DNA of 64,000 nucleotides from NCBI RefSeq assembly GCF_024496085.1, contig NZ_CP101751.1, positions 4,013,825 through 4,077,824 of the forward strand. Reading direction: 5' to 3'. Below, piece by piece: positions 9,413 through 19,750 of this stretch. A program made the position numbers and the translations under genes. Source of the DNA: Flavobacterium cerinum. GTDB taxonomy: Bacteria; Bacteroidota; Bacteroidia; Flavobacteriales; Flavobacteriaceae. The notes under the pieces are model-generated. The model saw nothing but the letters and a program-made list of their open reading frames with translations. It had not been told where the DNA came from and did not search any database. How positions within the stretch are numbered: the first letter of the stretch is position 1; every line of letters starts with the position of its first letter.

Positions 9413-12400
9413 TTATTTAATAATAATCTTTTTACTGATTGACCCTTTGTTGGTATCGACCTTAACAATATAGGTTCCGGTACTCACATTGTTAACCGGT
9501 AACACTATTTCCTGTTGTTCCATGGTAGCGGTTCTCCAACTATTGAGTTGTTGTCCCAAAACATTATATAAGCTAACACTTCCAACTGAAACATCCGTCA
9601 GTTTATTTTGAATACGGATCTGATTGTTTCCTTGCAGATAAGCCACATTTACACTTTCAAGTACATTTTCGGTAACCGACAATCTTTTCGTTTCAAAGCA
9701 CAAAGTAAAATTGTAATTTTCTCCTGCCGGAATAGCCACTTCATAATCTGAATTTCTGATATCGTAATAGGAATTCGTTATATTATTATGGATATAAACC
9801 GGCTGATCCGGGTTGAAATTTTCCAGTGCGTCAATCTTAAATTTTACGATTCCGGCAACATCGGTTTTTACATATAGCGGATAAAAACTGGCATCATTAA
9901 AATGTCCGACACCCTGAATAACCAGTTTTTTATCTCCCAAATGAAATAGCATATCCTGAGGCAAATCATCATCAATTACAATTCCGTCATAACCGTAATC
10001 CCAATCATCCGTTGCCAAACCATCCATAAAGGCTAATAATATCTGACGATGATTCCCCACAGCCGATGTAAAACCTAAACGAATTCTGCTGTTCGAATCT
10101 TCGGAAATCGGATCATTTCCGTTATTATTAAAATGATCATTAGTTACCATAGCATTATTTGCAACCGTGGTATTTCGGAACATCACATTTGAAGTAGCAG
10201 CATCTTCTTTCACAAAAGCACGCTGATTATTATCGAATACAAGCGTCCCTCCTGCTGCACCGGCATGTAAGAAGAAACCTTGTCCGACAGGTATAAAGCG
10301 GCCCGGAACACGAGAACTGGATCCTAACCCGCTGATTCCCGGTGGCGATACCGGTGGTGTTCCTCCTGAAAGATTACGCGTTGCATAACCGCCTTGATAT
10401 TGCTGTAACACATGTGTATTATTTGTAGGATAATGTTCCCAGAAATAAATCGCCCCATTTATAACAGCTGAATTATCGTTTATAAACTGTTGTGCATCCA
10501 AAGCCGAAGCATAAGGGTTACCACTCAGATTAATATTATTCGCCGATATCGCATTAGTGATTCTTCCGTTATACGGTTTTCCTACAAAAACATAATTCTG
10601 AGTTGCCGTTCCGGCATTACTTCCTTTCATTGTAAATCCGCTGGAAGGCGTTAAAATACCCGTTTCGTTAATCTGTGTCCAGTTGGCATATAAATCGGAA
10701 AGATTTTGAAATTTATAAATCCAGTAACGCGCCAGACTAATCGGTGTTGTAGCAGAACCATCATAACCGCCTATCCAATTAATGGTTGCCGGAGCTGCCG
10801 CATTTGTTCCGTCTCTTAAAACACCGCTAACCGTATAATTGTTGTTATTTGTTGTTGCATTGATTGCTCCAACCGGAGACGACCAATAGTTATAGTTAAA
10901 TCTATTGGATTGCCCTTGCTGATCGCGCTCAATAGAACCGGAACTGGTTGGATCCAGATCCGAATTATAGGTTTGAACCAATTGGGAACGTCCCTGAAGA
11001 TCTATTTTACCATTTATTCGTAAAAAATGACTCACTTCGACTTTAGAATCATTCGTTGCGAAAAGCGTATTTGAGTTAACAAAAAGCCCTAACAAAGTCT
11101 TGTTTCCACTTGATGTTACGTTATGCGCCGTTCTTACGATATTCCAGTCAATTGGCGTTGTTCCGTCCACAATTGACAACGAATACGGTAAATCTTGCGT
11201 TGTTCCGTTTAACCAGGTCGCCGTTGCACTCCATAATCCGGTAGCATTACTATCATATGGCATCGGAGCCGTTTGTGTATTGATATCAATTTTGCTAGGA
11301 TTTACAAGATTACCTCTATTCTTATTTAATGAGTTGTCATTGATATGGGTACCGATATACGTATTCATCGAATAATAGGCTGTAAGACTCGCCCATGTTA
11401 ACGCGCTAACGTCATTTTTAGTTACCGTAGACGGCATTATTCGTCCCAAAGTATTTGCTCCGGAACTCATAATCTCCTGATTCATTATATAGCGTAGTTC
11501 AGTAAGAGTTAACGCCCTGCTCCAGATGCGTAGTTCATCAAGATCCCCTTTAAAGATATTGACGATACTGCTTTTATTACGATATTCGGCACCGATAGTA
11601 AAAATACTGGTTGTTGCTGTCGGAGCCGGCATACTACCGGATCGATCCAATACGCCGTCAATATAAAGACTAAGCGTCCCTGAATTATAAACCGCAGCAA
11701 TATTATGCCAGATATTATTAGGTAATGTCGTGTTCGAAATCAAAGAATTACCGTTCCATTCCATACGAATCTTATTATCGTTCTGAATCACCAATCGATA
11801 ACCGGTTGTCCCGTTATGTTTAGAAACGATTGTTTTATCGTTTGTAGCATTGTTAGCTCCAGTAGGTCGTGCCCATCCCATAATTGTAAAAGCACCGGTA
11901 AGATCATTTTTATTATCCACTTTAACAGCATCATCAACACCGTCAATGGTAATATGGCGCGGCAATACCACTTCATGTGCTACACCAAAAGCAATATATT
12001 TTGTTCCGTCAAAATCGTAGAAACATTCCTGGTTTGTACCGTTTGTATTTAAGAATACCATATCGATTCCGGTGGTAAAAGCCGCATCACTAGCGATGAT
12101 CATCACATAAGCGTCATTACCGGAAAGTGCAGGTAAGCTAGCGAGATCCGTTGTAGCTAATGATACCTTTACAGTAGCAACATCGCCACCGGTTTCTACT
12201 ACCTTCCATTTTTTATTGGTTATATCCGTTGAAGTTGTTACCGTTGAAGGCCCGAATGTTACGGTTAACGGAGTCGCACTGGTCGTCATAGCTTGCCCGT
12301 TACTTCCCCATACCAAATACTTTCTGTCGGCATCAAATGTATTCGTATTGGCCGAATTGGTAGTCAGAATATTACCCAATCCCATTGTAATAACAGCACC

Positions 12401-13942
12401 GGAATTGATACTTTTTGATTGTTTTTGATTTAATTGTGCCGAATCGTCTCTTCCGATTCCGGCAATATCGTAGTTAAATCCGGTTGGTGCGATGTTCCAG
12501 ATCGTGGTTCCGGCGGAGTTTACATAATTCTGACTCACACCGTTTGTTCCCAGTGTAATTCCGTATTTAATCGCCAGATAGGACTCGATTCGATTACGTT
12601 CAGTCGCATCATTTTTACGTGCTGAATACGATATAACCTCAGCGATTCTTCCACCGAAACTTCCGTCAAAAACCTGACTTCTTCCCAGCCAATAACGACG
12701 ATTTGCCAACGAAATCCATTGTGGAACCCCTACTTCGGTATTGGAAATACTTAGGGCGTTACTGTAAAGCTCCTGTTTGGTTGCAGCACTGTTATGCCTA
12801 CTATTGATGATGTTAACACTGGAGTAAGTTCCATTTACCTGAGCAAGTCCATACCCTCTTTCATTAACATCAGGTGTACTTGCTTCCGGTGTCGATCCGA
12901 CACAATAGCTCACCACTTCATTATCAAAACGTATCGAATATTGGCCGAATCCAATCCCCGTACCGTCTTTTTCATAAGTACTGGTAGCACTTGACTGAGC
13001 ACAATATAAATCAACGCTGGCCGTAGTCGAAGTAATCGTAGCCGGATTATCGTTTATAACCACAATAAAGAGGTCATGCGAATAAAAACCTGATGTCCCT
13101 TGTAATTCCGCTCTATTAGAAAGATAGGTATAGTTGGATGCTGAAGTCGAAGGATTATTTCCAAACTCCACCACCGGATTAAAATTAATATTCTTGGTGG
13201 TATTATTTCGATATACCGGTCGGTTGGTTAATGTGGCATTTGTCGCATCAATCACTTTAGCGTCATTTCCTTTTCCGCGATCAGTCCATATATTCACATT
13301 GGCTCCATCGGTTCCCACAGTTGATCCGTTGACCTGATCGGCTCTTAGCCAGGTTTCCAAATTGGCTGTAATTCCACCCGGACCTGTTGCAATTGTATTA
13401 TTAACTGTTCCGGTAACGGTAACATAATCGATAAAAAATTGCCTTGATGCACTTCCGGTAGTCGTTACAAAGCGAAATTGTGCCGTAGCAGCAAAGGTCG
13501 AACTGGTCGAGAAAATTGTTCCGATCAGCGCATAATAATTTGTATTATCATTCACATCCCTTATGGTGGCTGCAACCCCTTTGTCAACAGTTCGGACAGT
13601 AGTCCAGGCCGCAACAGGATTGTCACGATATTGCAGTGTAATTCTGTCATTCGTGCTTAACGAATTTCCTCTGACAAAAAAACTCACATCAACTTTATTA
13701 TAACCGGCGGTACTGATCACAGGTGATGTCATGTTACTTCCGTTAACCGGTACCTGTATTTTAGACGTTCCGTTATACGCATTACCGGTTGTCAAAGTAG
13801 CTCCAACAAGTACCCAGGTTGTAGATCCTTCAAAACTATCCTGATGTAGTTGTGTAGTCTGTCCGGATACCAAACCCGGTAAAAAGCAGATTGCCAATAG
13901 TAGTAATCGCCTCGTAAGCGGTGTTGTAATTTTTAATTTCAT
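9413..13942 (-). CDS. Giant secreted LamG-domain protein with T9SS sorting domain
   Basis: A 1509-aa secreted or surface protein. The signal peptide (RRLLLLAICFLPGLVSGQ) is followed by an N-terminal carbohydrate-binding-like beta domain, a region beginning GGITANLETWLRAD that is common in large flavobacterial surface proteins, a LamG/concanavalin-like lectin domain around 690-850 (TIMGWARPTG ... WHNIAAVYNSGTLSLYIDG ... GDLDELRIWSRALT), and a C-terminal T9SS type A domain (VSLYNVLGQQLNSW ... STGTYIVKVDTNKG). Such proteins act as adhesins or glycan binders. It follows the M14 peptidase gene on the same strand with ~100 bases between, and no convincing leftward terminator separates them, so the two T9SS cargos may be co-transcribed. 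Confidence 0.88.
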   Translation of the reverse strand: MKLKITTPLTRRLLLLAICFLPGLVSGQTTQLHQDSFEGSTTWVLVGATLTTGNAYNGTSKIQVPVNGSNMTSPVISTAGYNKVDVSFFVRGNSLSTNDRITLQYRDNPVAAWTTVRTVDKGVAATIRDVNDNTNYYALIGTIFSTSSTFAATAQFRFVTTTGSASRQFFIDYVTVTGTVNNTIATGPGGITANLETWLRADQVNGSTVGTDGANVNIWTDRGKGNDAKVIDATNATLTNRPVYRNNTTKNINFNPVVEFGNNPSTSASNYTYLSNRAELQGTSGFYSHDLFIVVINDNPATITSTTASVDLYCAQSSATSTYEKDGTGIGFGQYSIRFDNEVVSYCVGSTPEASTPDVNERGYGLAQVNGTYSSVNIINSRHNSAATKQELYSNALSISNTEVGVPQWISLANRRYWLGRSQVFDGSFGGRIAEVISYSARKNDATERNRIESYLAIKYGITLGTNGVSQNYVNSAGTTIWNIAPTGFNYDIAGIGRDDSAQLNQKQSKSINSGAVITMGLGNILTTNSANTNTFDADRKYLVWGSNGQAMTTSATPLTVTFGPSTVTTSTDITNKKWKVVETGGDVATVKVSLATTDLASLPALSGNDAYVMIIASDAAFTTGIDMVFLNTNGTNQECFYDFDGTKYIAFGVAHEVVLPRHITIDGVDDAVKVDNKNDLTGAFTIMGWARPTGANNATNDKTIVSKHNGTTGYRLVIQNDNKIRMEWNGNSLISNTTLPNNIWHNIAAVYNSGTLSLYIDGVLDRSGSMPAPTATTSIFTIGAEYRNKSSIVNIFKGDLDELRIWSRALTLTELRYIMNQEIMSSGANTLGRIMPSTVTKNDVSALTWASLTAYYSMNTYIGTHINDNSLNKNRGNLVNPSKIDINTQTAPMPYDSNATGLWSATATWLNGTTQDLPYSLSIVDGTTPIDWNIVRTAHNVTSSGNKTLLGLFVNSNTLFATNDSKVEVSHFLRINGKIDLQGRSQLVQTYNSDLDPTSSGSIERDQQGQSNRFNYNYWSSPVGAINATTNNNNYTVSGVLRDGTNAAAPATINWIGGYDGSATTPISLARYWIYKFQNLSDLYANWTQINETGILTPSSGFTMKGSNAGTATQNYVFVGKPYNGRITNAISANNINLSGNPYASALDAQQFINDNSAVINGAIYFWEHYPTNNTHVLQQYQGGYATRNLSGGTPPVSPPGISGLGSSSRVPGRFIPVGQGFFLHAGAAGGTLVFDNNQRAFVKEDAATSNVMFRNTTVANNAMVTNDHFNNNGNDPISEDSNSRIRLGFTSAVGNHRQILLAFMDGLATDDWDYGYDGIVIDDDLPQDMLFHLGDKKLVIQGVGHFNDASFYPLYVKTDVAGIVKFKIDALENFNPDQPVYIHNNITNSYYDIRNSDYEVAIPAGENYNFTLCFETKRLSVTENVLESVNVAYLQGNNQIRIQNKLTDVSVGSVSLYNVLGQQLNSWRTATMEQQEIVLPVNNVSTGTYIVKVDTNKGSISKKIIIK

Positions 13943-14012
13943 AGGGGTAAGTAGTTTTGTTCATAAGTTTTAAATTTGGGGGCTAGAATTTGGGTTGTTG
14001 TCGTTGTTGTTT

Positions 14013-14038
14013 TTGGCTCCTCTTTTCAAAGGAGCCAA
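14013..14038 (-). other. Intergenic hairpin between two T9SS genes
   Basis: A 9-bp inverted repeat (14013-14021 with 14030-14038). Downstream on the minus strand it is followed by AAAAACAACAAC rather than U's, so it is unlikely to be a full intrinsic terminator for the M14 gene; it could stabilise the 3' end or attenuate read-through into the LamG gene. Confidence 0.45.
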
Positions 14039-14047
14039 TAGTATTTT

Positions 14048-17000
14048 TTAAAGCACTTTTTTGAAAACAGTCTGATTCGTTTCCGTTATAACTTTTACCA
14101 ATAAAACGGCTTCACTGGTGAAAAGGTTGGTTGTATAAGTCGGCGTACTCATCTTTTCTGACTGATAAATTAATCTTCCTAATAAATCATAAACAGCAAC
14201 GGATATCAGGTTTTCTTTTGAAGATCGCACTGTAATCTCGCTATTCTGTTTACTGACACTGATAGCTGCAATATCGGCATTAAAATCGTGGTTTCCTAAT
14301 GTTGAGTTCTTGAAAACCAATTCAAAACGATCGTTATTCACTCCTTCTTCAGCCGAAAAACCATAGCTATTCTGCTTTAGATCGTGAATAGTATTCAGCG
14401 TTTTATCTTTTAGAAAAATATACTGTTCACCCGTAAACAATCCGTCGAAATGATCAATTGAGATATTATAGTTTCCGGCTGTCGGAATATTTACTCCTAA
14501 TGCAACACTGTCATTATTGTCAAAAGGTACCGGGCGACCCTGAATAGCATACGCTTCATTTCCGATCGTACTGTATAAAGCGGCTCCGCTCGCACCGAAA
14601 TCTTTCGCATCAATTCCATAATCAGCCGCTACCGTTGCTCCGGTCATATAACCGATCAGAATTTGGCTAAAAGCATCATTATTTCCGCTTAGATTTAACC
14701 AGATACGGTGTTTTTCTATCGCTTCATTTTCAACCAATGCCGGTGCATTATTAATTTTAAAGAATTGATTAGCATTATTGATCAACCTCATACTATTACG
14801 GAAAGAAACCGCTCCGTTGGTTACAGCATTCACGAGAAATCCTTGTCCAACCTGGATAATTCCGTTTGGTACAGCACCTCCGGCTTGCGCTGCCGTTCCT
14901 CCTAACTTTGTGTATTTCGCATAGTTATTCAACGGGTACAAACCGGTTGACGGACTAGAAGGTGTAGCATGTGTCCAGAAATACAAACTTCCGTCGATAG
15001 TTGTATTAACGGTTCCGCTTCCGCTGATATTCGCATTGATAAAGTCAATCGCATTGATCGTAGACGGATATGGATTTCCGATCAAATTATACCCTGTAGT
15101 TGTACCTCGCTGTACATTGATGTTAACATTACCGTTATTTAAAACTCCTGTATAATGTCCCGAGAAAACCGCAGGAGTCGTCGCACTCCATGTATTCGGA
15201 ATACGGATCAGATATCCTTTTCCCGCTGTAAACGCATTCGTACTCGGATTGATTGTTTCATAAGCACCGATCGGTCCGTTTAACGGATTATAAATATAAA
15301 ATCGGTTGGTTAAGGTTTGCGGTGAAAAAGCTAATAAATTTTGTGATGCTACCGGCGATGACCAGTTCGTATAATCCAGACGGATCATCGGGGAACTGTT
15401 TCGGTATACATTACTATTTCCGCTGTTCGTGTTATTTTCTACCTGAACGAGATTCGCATTATTCTGAATAATAAGATTAGCTGTTGCGGCTACTGTTACT
15501 TCACGATTGATAATAAAGTTATGCCCCGTTTGAATTGTAACGACAGCCGTTCCGCTAATTGTAAGTGAACAAGCTTCCAGATTTCCCGTTGAGGTAAAAT
15601 TACCGTTGATAATTGCATGCACATCATTGTTCGGAGCGCTATTACTCCAGCTACTTCCGTTCCACGTGGTCGAAGTGGCACAAGGGACACCTTGTATCGT
15701 GAAATTGGTATTTGGAGTTACATAATTATTACAAGTATTGATCACACTTACAGTAGCCGTTCCGTCATTTGCGATATCAGCTGCTGTAATTGTTGTCGAT
15801 AACTGTGTAGTACTGATAAAAGTGGTTGCTTTATTTACACCATTCCAACGGATAACAGATTCCCCGTTAACAAAATTAGTTCCCGTTACGATTAATGTAA
15901 AATTAGCTCCTCCTTCCAATGCTGTGTCCGGAGAAATCGTAGTGATCGTCGGATCCGGTTTTACCGTTACCGTTACTTCTTTTCGCGCACTTTTTAACGG
16001 AGCGAATTTCCAGTTAAAAAACTGAAAGAAAGTCCCGGTTCCACTATTACTTTTAATGCTCACAGTATTATTCGTCATCGGATATGTAATCCCCGAAGTC
16101 GCCACAGTAAGATTAAATCCGTTGATTTCACGTGATACCAGACGAAGATTGTTCTGCGCCGGCAAATAAAAATCAAGATCAATATCCTGTGTTGCAGTCC
16201 CTGTAATACGAATTACTTTCGATTCCAGCATCGCTCCGGAACTGTCTTGTAATTCTACTAAAATTTCACCAATCGCACTGGGTCTGATACTTACCGATTT
16301 TAATTTAGTTGGTGTTGTACAGTCAAATACCAAATATTTATTGGCTACAGTAGCTTTAGCCGTTGGTGATCCTGTTGGTGTTACAGGACCAACATTCGCT
16401 AACGCTACTTCACGTTCTACAAAATACGAGCGGGTAGTTGTAAGCGTCGGAGTTGTATAAGAACTGGCGGTTGCCAGTGCTGTTGTGCTTGTTGCGGTGT
16501 CATACCAACGAATCGTTCCGGAATCAGCTGTTGATAAAGTAGCGGTCTTTCCTTTACAAATCGTAGCATTTGTGACAGTTGGCTCAGCTGTAGTCGCTAC
16601 CATTTGCACATTTAGTACAGTAGTCGCATTATTAGCAACCGTAGCCGCGATGGTTTGCGATACATATCCCGGTGCTTCAAAAGTAATATTATAATTTCCG
16701 GCGATCAGTAATTTATAATAATCACCATGTAGCGATCCGGTTTTAACCCATGCCCCTTTTAAATCGTAGCCCGGAATATATACTTTCGCATTAATCGGGT
16801 TTCCGGACATATCGGTCACTTTACCTTGCAATCCGTAATTCGCCTGTTTAATATGATCCAAGAAGGCTTGTTTATTGTAGTTCCAAAAATTAGGTAATTC
16901 AGAAGCAGCCGGAAATTTCGTAGTTGAGATTTCAATTGTTACTTCTTTATTATGCATATAGTAGTTATTGTAATCCTGACGACCACCGCTTACGGTGTAC

Positions 17001-18082
17001 CAAAGCGAACCATTTGTAGTTCCGGGATACTGACCCGCAAACACATCGTCCATATAACCATTATTATTACTCGCATTTTGACAAGATTGTGCATAATTTT
17101 TAGAAATAAACTTAAAGTAATTGTCATGCGGATGTAAATGGTTCGGTGAAGCATAAGCATCCCACGGATAATTGACCACTTCTACTCCTCCGTGGAAATT
17201 CGCAGCCATTACAAAATTTCTTGTTTTTTCAAAAGCCAGAAAAGCTAATGTTTCCGGTTGGTAGGCAAAAGTATCCGGATGCAAGCCGTTTAACGGATCC
17301 GGGTAATTTCGGTTTAAGTCTCTACCATTAGCATTGGCTCGGGTTGCCGTATTTCCGGCAGAGTTCATAACATCGTTACCGGTTGTTTTATACGATCCGT
17401 CAGGGTTTGAAAGCGGACTAATATAAATTTCGGTTGTATTGACCATATTGGTTACTTCCGAATCCGTACCGTAACGAGTTACCAGATGATCAATAAGACG
17501 CATCATTAACGGAAAGCCGGTAATTTCATCACCATGCATTGATGATGAATAGAAAAACTCAGGTTCTGCTTCATCGGTCTGGCAATTGTCGGATATTTTT
17601 AAAATCCACAGATTACGACCATTCGGGGTACTACCGATATTTTCCAGCTTACATAAATTCGGATATGTATTAGCATAATACTGCATCTTAGCTACATATT
17701 GTGAATAGGTCGGATAAGCATCCCAAGTGGTATCCCATTGTGCATTGGGAGCCATTGCATTTTTATTAGCTTCGGCACTTGGAATCTCATTATCTTCCGT
17801 ACGCACCTGAAACGGTATATTATAGGTCAGGAATTTATCAAAAGTAATTTTATCAGCGTAAGCTTCCACTTTTAAATCATCCTGATTCACTCTTTTATGA
17901 CTCAACGATAAAAACGCGGCTAATTTTTTAAACTGTTGTTCGTTGGCAGCCTGGAAAGTAAAAATTACCTCTCCTTTCGTTTTTAAATAATATTGTGCTT
18001 TCGCAAGATTCGTTTCTGTCTGGGCAAATACTACAGATAAGGAGGATAGTAGAAATAAAATAATTAATGTAGTTTTTTTCAT
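14048..18082 (-). CDS. Secreted M14 zinc carboxypeptidase with T9SS sorting domain
   Basis: A ~1344-aa secreted peptidase. From the ATG at 18,082 it has a signal peptide (MKKTTLIILFLLSSLSVVFAQ), a propeptide-like region, then an M14 catalytic domain: zinc ligands in MHGDE (about H183 and E186), the NPDG and RDLNRNYPDP blocks, NFHGG with the third ligand, and the general base in EVTIEIS. After it come a carboxypeptidase-regulatory domain (LQGKVTDMSGNPINAKVYIPG), Ig-like and beta-rich modules, and a C-terminal T9SS sorting domain (VAVYDLLGRLIYQS). A TTG at 18,106 would add eight residues, but it forms part of a promoter box, so the ATG is preferred. Extracellular peptide digestion is the likely role. 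Confidence 0.93.
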   Translation of the reverse strand: MKKTTLIILFLLSSLSVVFAQTETNLAKAQYYLKTKGEVIFTFQAANEQQFKKLAAFLSLSHKRVNQDDLKVEAYADKITFDKFLTYNIPFQVRTEDNEIPSAEANKNAMAPNAQWDTTWDAYPTYSQYVAKMQYYANTYPNLCKLENIGSTPNGRNLWILKISDNCQTDEAEPEFFYSSSMHGDEITGFPLMMRLIDHLVTRYGTDSEVTNMVNTTEIYISPLSNPDGSYKTTGNDVMNSAGNTATRANANGRDLNRNYPDPLNGLHPDTFAYQPETLAFLAFEKTRNFVMAANFHGGVEVVNYPWDAYASPNHLHPHDNYFKFISKNYAQSCQNASNNNGYMDDVFAGQYPGTTNGSLWYTVSGGRQDYNNYYMHNKEVTIEISTTKFPAASELPNFWNYNKQAFLDHIKQANYGLQGKVTDMSGNPINAKVYIPGYDLKGAWVKTGSLHGDYYKLLIAGNYNITFEAPGYVSQTIAATVANNATTVLNVQMVATTAEPTVTNATICKGKTATLSTADSGTIRWYDTATSTTALATASSYTTPTLTTTRSYFVEREVALANVGPVTPTGSPTAKATVANKYLVFDCTTPTKLKSVSIRPSAIGEILVELQDSSGAMLESKVIRITGTATQDIDLDFYLPAQNNLRLVSREINGFNLTVATSGITYPMTNNTVSIKSNSGTGTFFQFFNWKFAPLKSARKEVTVTVKPDPTITTISPDTALEGGANFTLIVTGTNFVNGESVIRWNGVNKATTFISTTQLSTTITAADIANDGTATVSVINTCNNYVTPNTNFTIQGVPCATSTTWNGSSWSNSAPNNDVHAIINGNFTSTGNLEACSLTISGTAVVTIQTGHNFIINREVTVAATANLIIQNNANLVQVENNTNSGNSNVYRNSSPMIRLDYTNWSSPVASQNLLAFSPQTLTNRFYIYNPLNGPIGAYETINPSTNAFTAGKGYLIRIPNTWSATTPAVFSGHYTGVLNNGNVNINVQRGTTTGYNLIGNPYPSTINAIDFINANISGSGTVNTTIDGSLYFWTHATPSSPSTGLYPLNNYAKYTKLGGTAAQAGGAVPNGIIQVGQGFLVNAVTNGAVSFRNSMRLINNANQFFKINNAPALVENEAIEKHRIWLNLSGNNDAFSQILIGYMTGATVAADYGIDAKDFGASGAALYSTIGNEAYAIQGRPVPFDNNDSVALGVNIPTAGNYNISIDHFDGLFTGEQYIFLKDKTLNTIHDLKQNSYGFSAEEGVNNDRFELVFKNSTLGNHDFNADIAAISVSKQNSEITVRSSKENLISVAVYDLLGRLIYQSEKMSTPTYTTNLFTSEAVLLVKVITETNQTVFKKVL

Positions 18083-18103
18083 ATAATTATGCTTTTGGGT
18101 TTT

Positions 18104-18111
18104 CAAAATTA
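18104..18111 (-). promoter_or_regulatory. -7 promoter box of the M14 peptidase gene
   Basis: TAATTTTG on the minus strand, an exact TAnnTTTG match ending 21 bases before the chosen ATG. It overlaps the alternative TTG start, which argues that the TTG is not translated. Confidence 0.55.
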
Positions 18112-18522
18112 ATGAAAAAAAATTAACATAACTTTATATGTTAGTATTGTTTTATTAAATAAAAAAATACAAATAGTTCGGTATTTTTAAATAATTGCTG
18201 ATTTATTGTTACCAAAAGGTTATTTCGAAATTCAACATCAATTCCTACAAAAGCAGACATTCATAACATTTTGTTACCACACGGCGTGATATTTCTCTAT
18301 AAAAATACACTTTTTAGATCACATAACGCACTAAATGTTATTCAAAACCTACCAAAAAAAATCATCTTTTTAAACCTTCTCCTTTTTAAAATTCTGCACC
18401 TTTTTTACAATTTGATCAACAATTGATAACCCACGTTTATCGCTCAAAAGTCGATCCGTCAGAAGCAGTTGTTGTAACATTTTTCTACTATTAAATACTG
18501 ATATCTTATAAAATCATTCATC

Positions 18523-18699
18523 ATGAAAAAAACATCCAGAGCTTATATCCCAATAGGATTACTATTTTTACTTTTAGAAATAAGAATTGAAAAGAGTGAA
18601 CCGCTTTTAAAATACGGATTACTATTCCTAGCCACCCTATTTTTTATTGCCGGGTTTGTGACTATTGTAAAAAACGGAAAAGGGAATATTGAAAAATAG
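18523..18699 (+). CDS. Small membrane protein, 58 aa
   Basis: A short gene in an otherwise empty 750-base gap (18,107-18,856). It begins MKKTSRAYIPIGLLFLLLE and has a second hydrophobic stretch (YGLLFLATLFFIAGFVTIV) ending in a basic tail, so probably two membrane segments. Initiation at ATG 18,523 and the coding-like third positions support it. No family recognised. The remainder of the gap is AT-rich with no other gene-like reading frame. Confidence 0.55.
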   Translation: MKKTSRAYIPIGLLFLLLEIRIEKSEPLLKYGLLFLATLFFIAGFVTIVKNGKGNIEK

Positions 18700-18856
18700 T
18701 TTATTACTGATTTTCTCTTTAAAATTCCAGTAGATCCCCTTCATTCACCTAGAAATAATCCTAAATAGTTATTTTCATAAAGAACATAAAAACAATACAT
18801 CTCACCCTTTGTATTAATTTATATTTTTTGTAAAATTGTTTATTGATCAACTTATT

Positions 18857-19750
18857 ATGACATATTACTGGGTAAATCAAGGTAAAACGTATAACGAAGA
18901 AAATAAAGGTGGTTATTTATGGGCGCCTTTAAAAAACTCATTAAATCACAGTGTTTTTCATTGGGAAACAATGAACGATTTAAAAACAAATGATATTGTT
19001 TTTAACTATTGTAAAGGTTATTTAGTTGGCTACTGTATAGTAACGTCTTTACCTTATAAAATTGAAATACCACCCGAATTTAAACGCAACAATGATTGGA
19101 ACATTGACGGTAGAATGGTTAATGCAGAATATCACAAATTCGAAAAAAGCATCCCACTTAAAGAGCTCTACGAAAACATTAAAACTCTTTTACCACGAAA
19201 ACATTCCCCAATAACAAACAATCCAATAAAAGCAAATCAAGGCTATTTATATAAAATTAGTAACGATTGTGGTGTTAAAATTCTAGAGACAACTAACACA
19301 ACCATGTCCCTAGGTATAATAGCTCCAACTGAAGCTACCGAGTTACCACCAAATGACATCCCAGACACCACGTCCAGAAAAGGATTGGTCACTTCTAGAG
19401 TCGGACAAGGAGCCTACAGAAGAAAGGTATTACAAAGATGGCAAAACAAATGTGCTGTCACAGGTTGTAGCATTACCGAAATTTTAATTGCATCACACAT
19501 AAAGCCATGGCGTGAATCTAATGATCAAGAAAGATTAGATGTTAATAATGCCATTTTATTATCTCCTAAATACGACGCCCTATTTGACCGTCATTTAATC
19601 TCTTTCGAAGACACAGGCGAGATAATTATTTCCAAAAGAATAACTCCTGACAGTTTAGGCGATTTAAAATTATCCGGAAAAGAACGTATTAATAATCTAA
19701 CAGAAGCTAATAAAACATATTTAGCACATCATAGAAAAAAAATAGAATGA
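18857..19750 (+). CDS. EVE-like / HNH endonuclease, putative modification-dependent restriction enzyme
   Basis: A 297-aa two-domain protein. Residues ~1-145 resemble an EVE/PUA-like modified-base reader (TYYWVNQGKTYNEENKGGYLWAP ... LKTNDIVFNYCKGYLVGY), and residues ~185-270 form an HNH_2 nuclease: a Cys pair in NKCAVTGCS, catalytic His in SHIKPW, and the NAILLSPKYDALFDRHLISF block. EVE-HNH fusions are predicted type IV restriction enzymes cutting DNA with modified cytosine. Start is the ATG at 18,857; an upstream TTG adds only seven non-conserved residues. It overlaps the downstream Nudix gene by four bases (ATGA), indicating translational coupling. Lies 1.8 kb from the prophage border but outside it. 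Confidence 0.85.
   Translation: MTYYWVNQGKTYNEENKGGYLWAPLKNSLNHSVFHWETMNDLKTNDIVFNYCKGYLVGYCIVTSLPYKIEIPPEFKRNNDWNIDGRMVNAEYHKFEKSIPLKELYENIKTLLPRKHSPITNNPIKANQGYLYKISNDCGVKILETTNTTMSLGIIAPTEATELPPNDIPDTTSRKGLVTSRVGQGAYRRKVLQRWQNKCAVTGCSITEILIASHIKPWRESNDQERLDVNNAILLSPKYDALFDRHLISFEDTGEIIISKRITPDSLGDLKLSGKERINNLTEANKTYLAHHRKKIE

Noticed and set aside
11100..13660. Several + strand frames of 60-90 codons opposite the LamG and M14 genes
   Set aside because: They mirror strongly supported T9SS genes on the other strand, have no start context, and no coding-like composition; shadows.
14013..14038. Strong terminator for the M14 peptidase gene
   Set aside because: The hairpin lacks a U-run in the direction of transcription.
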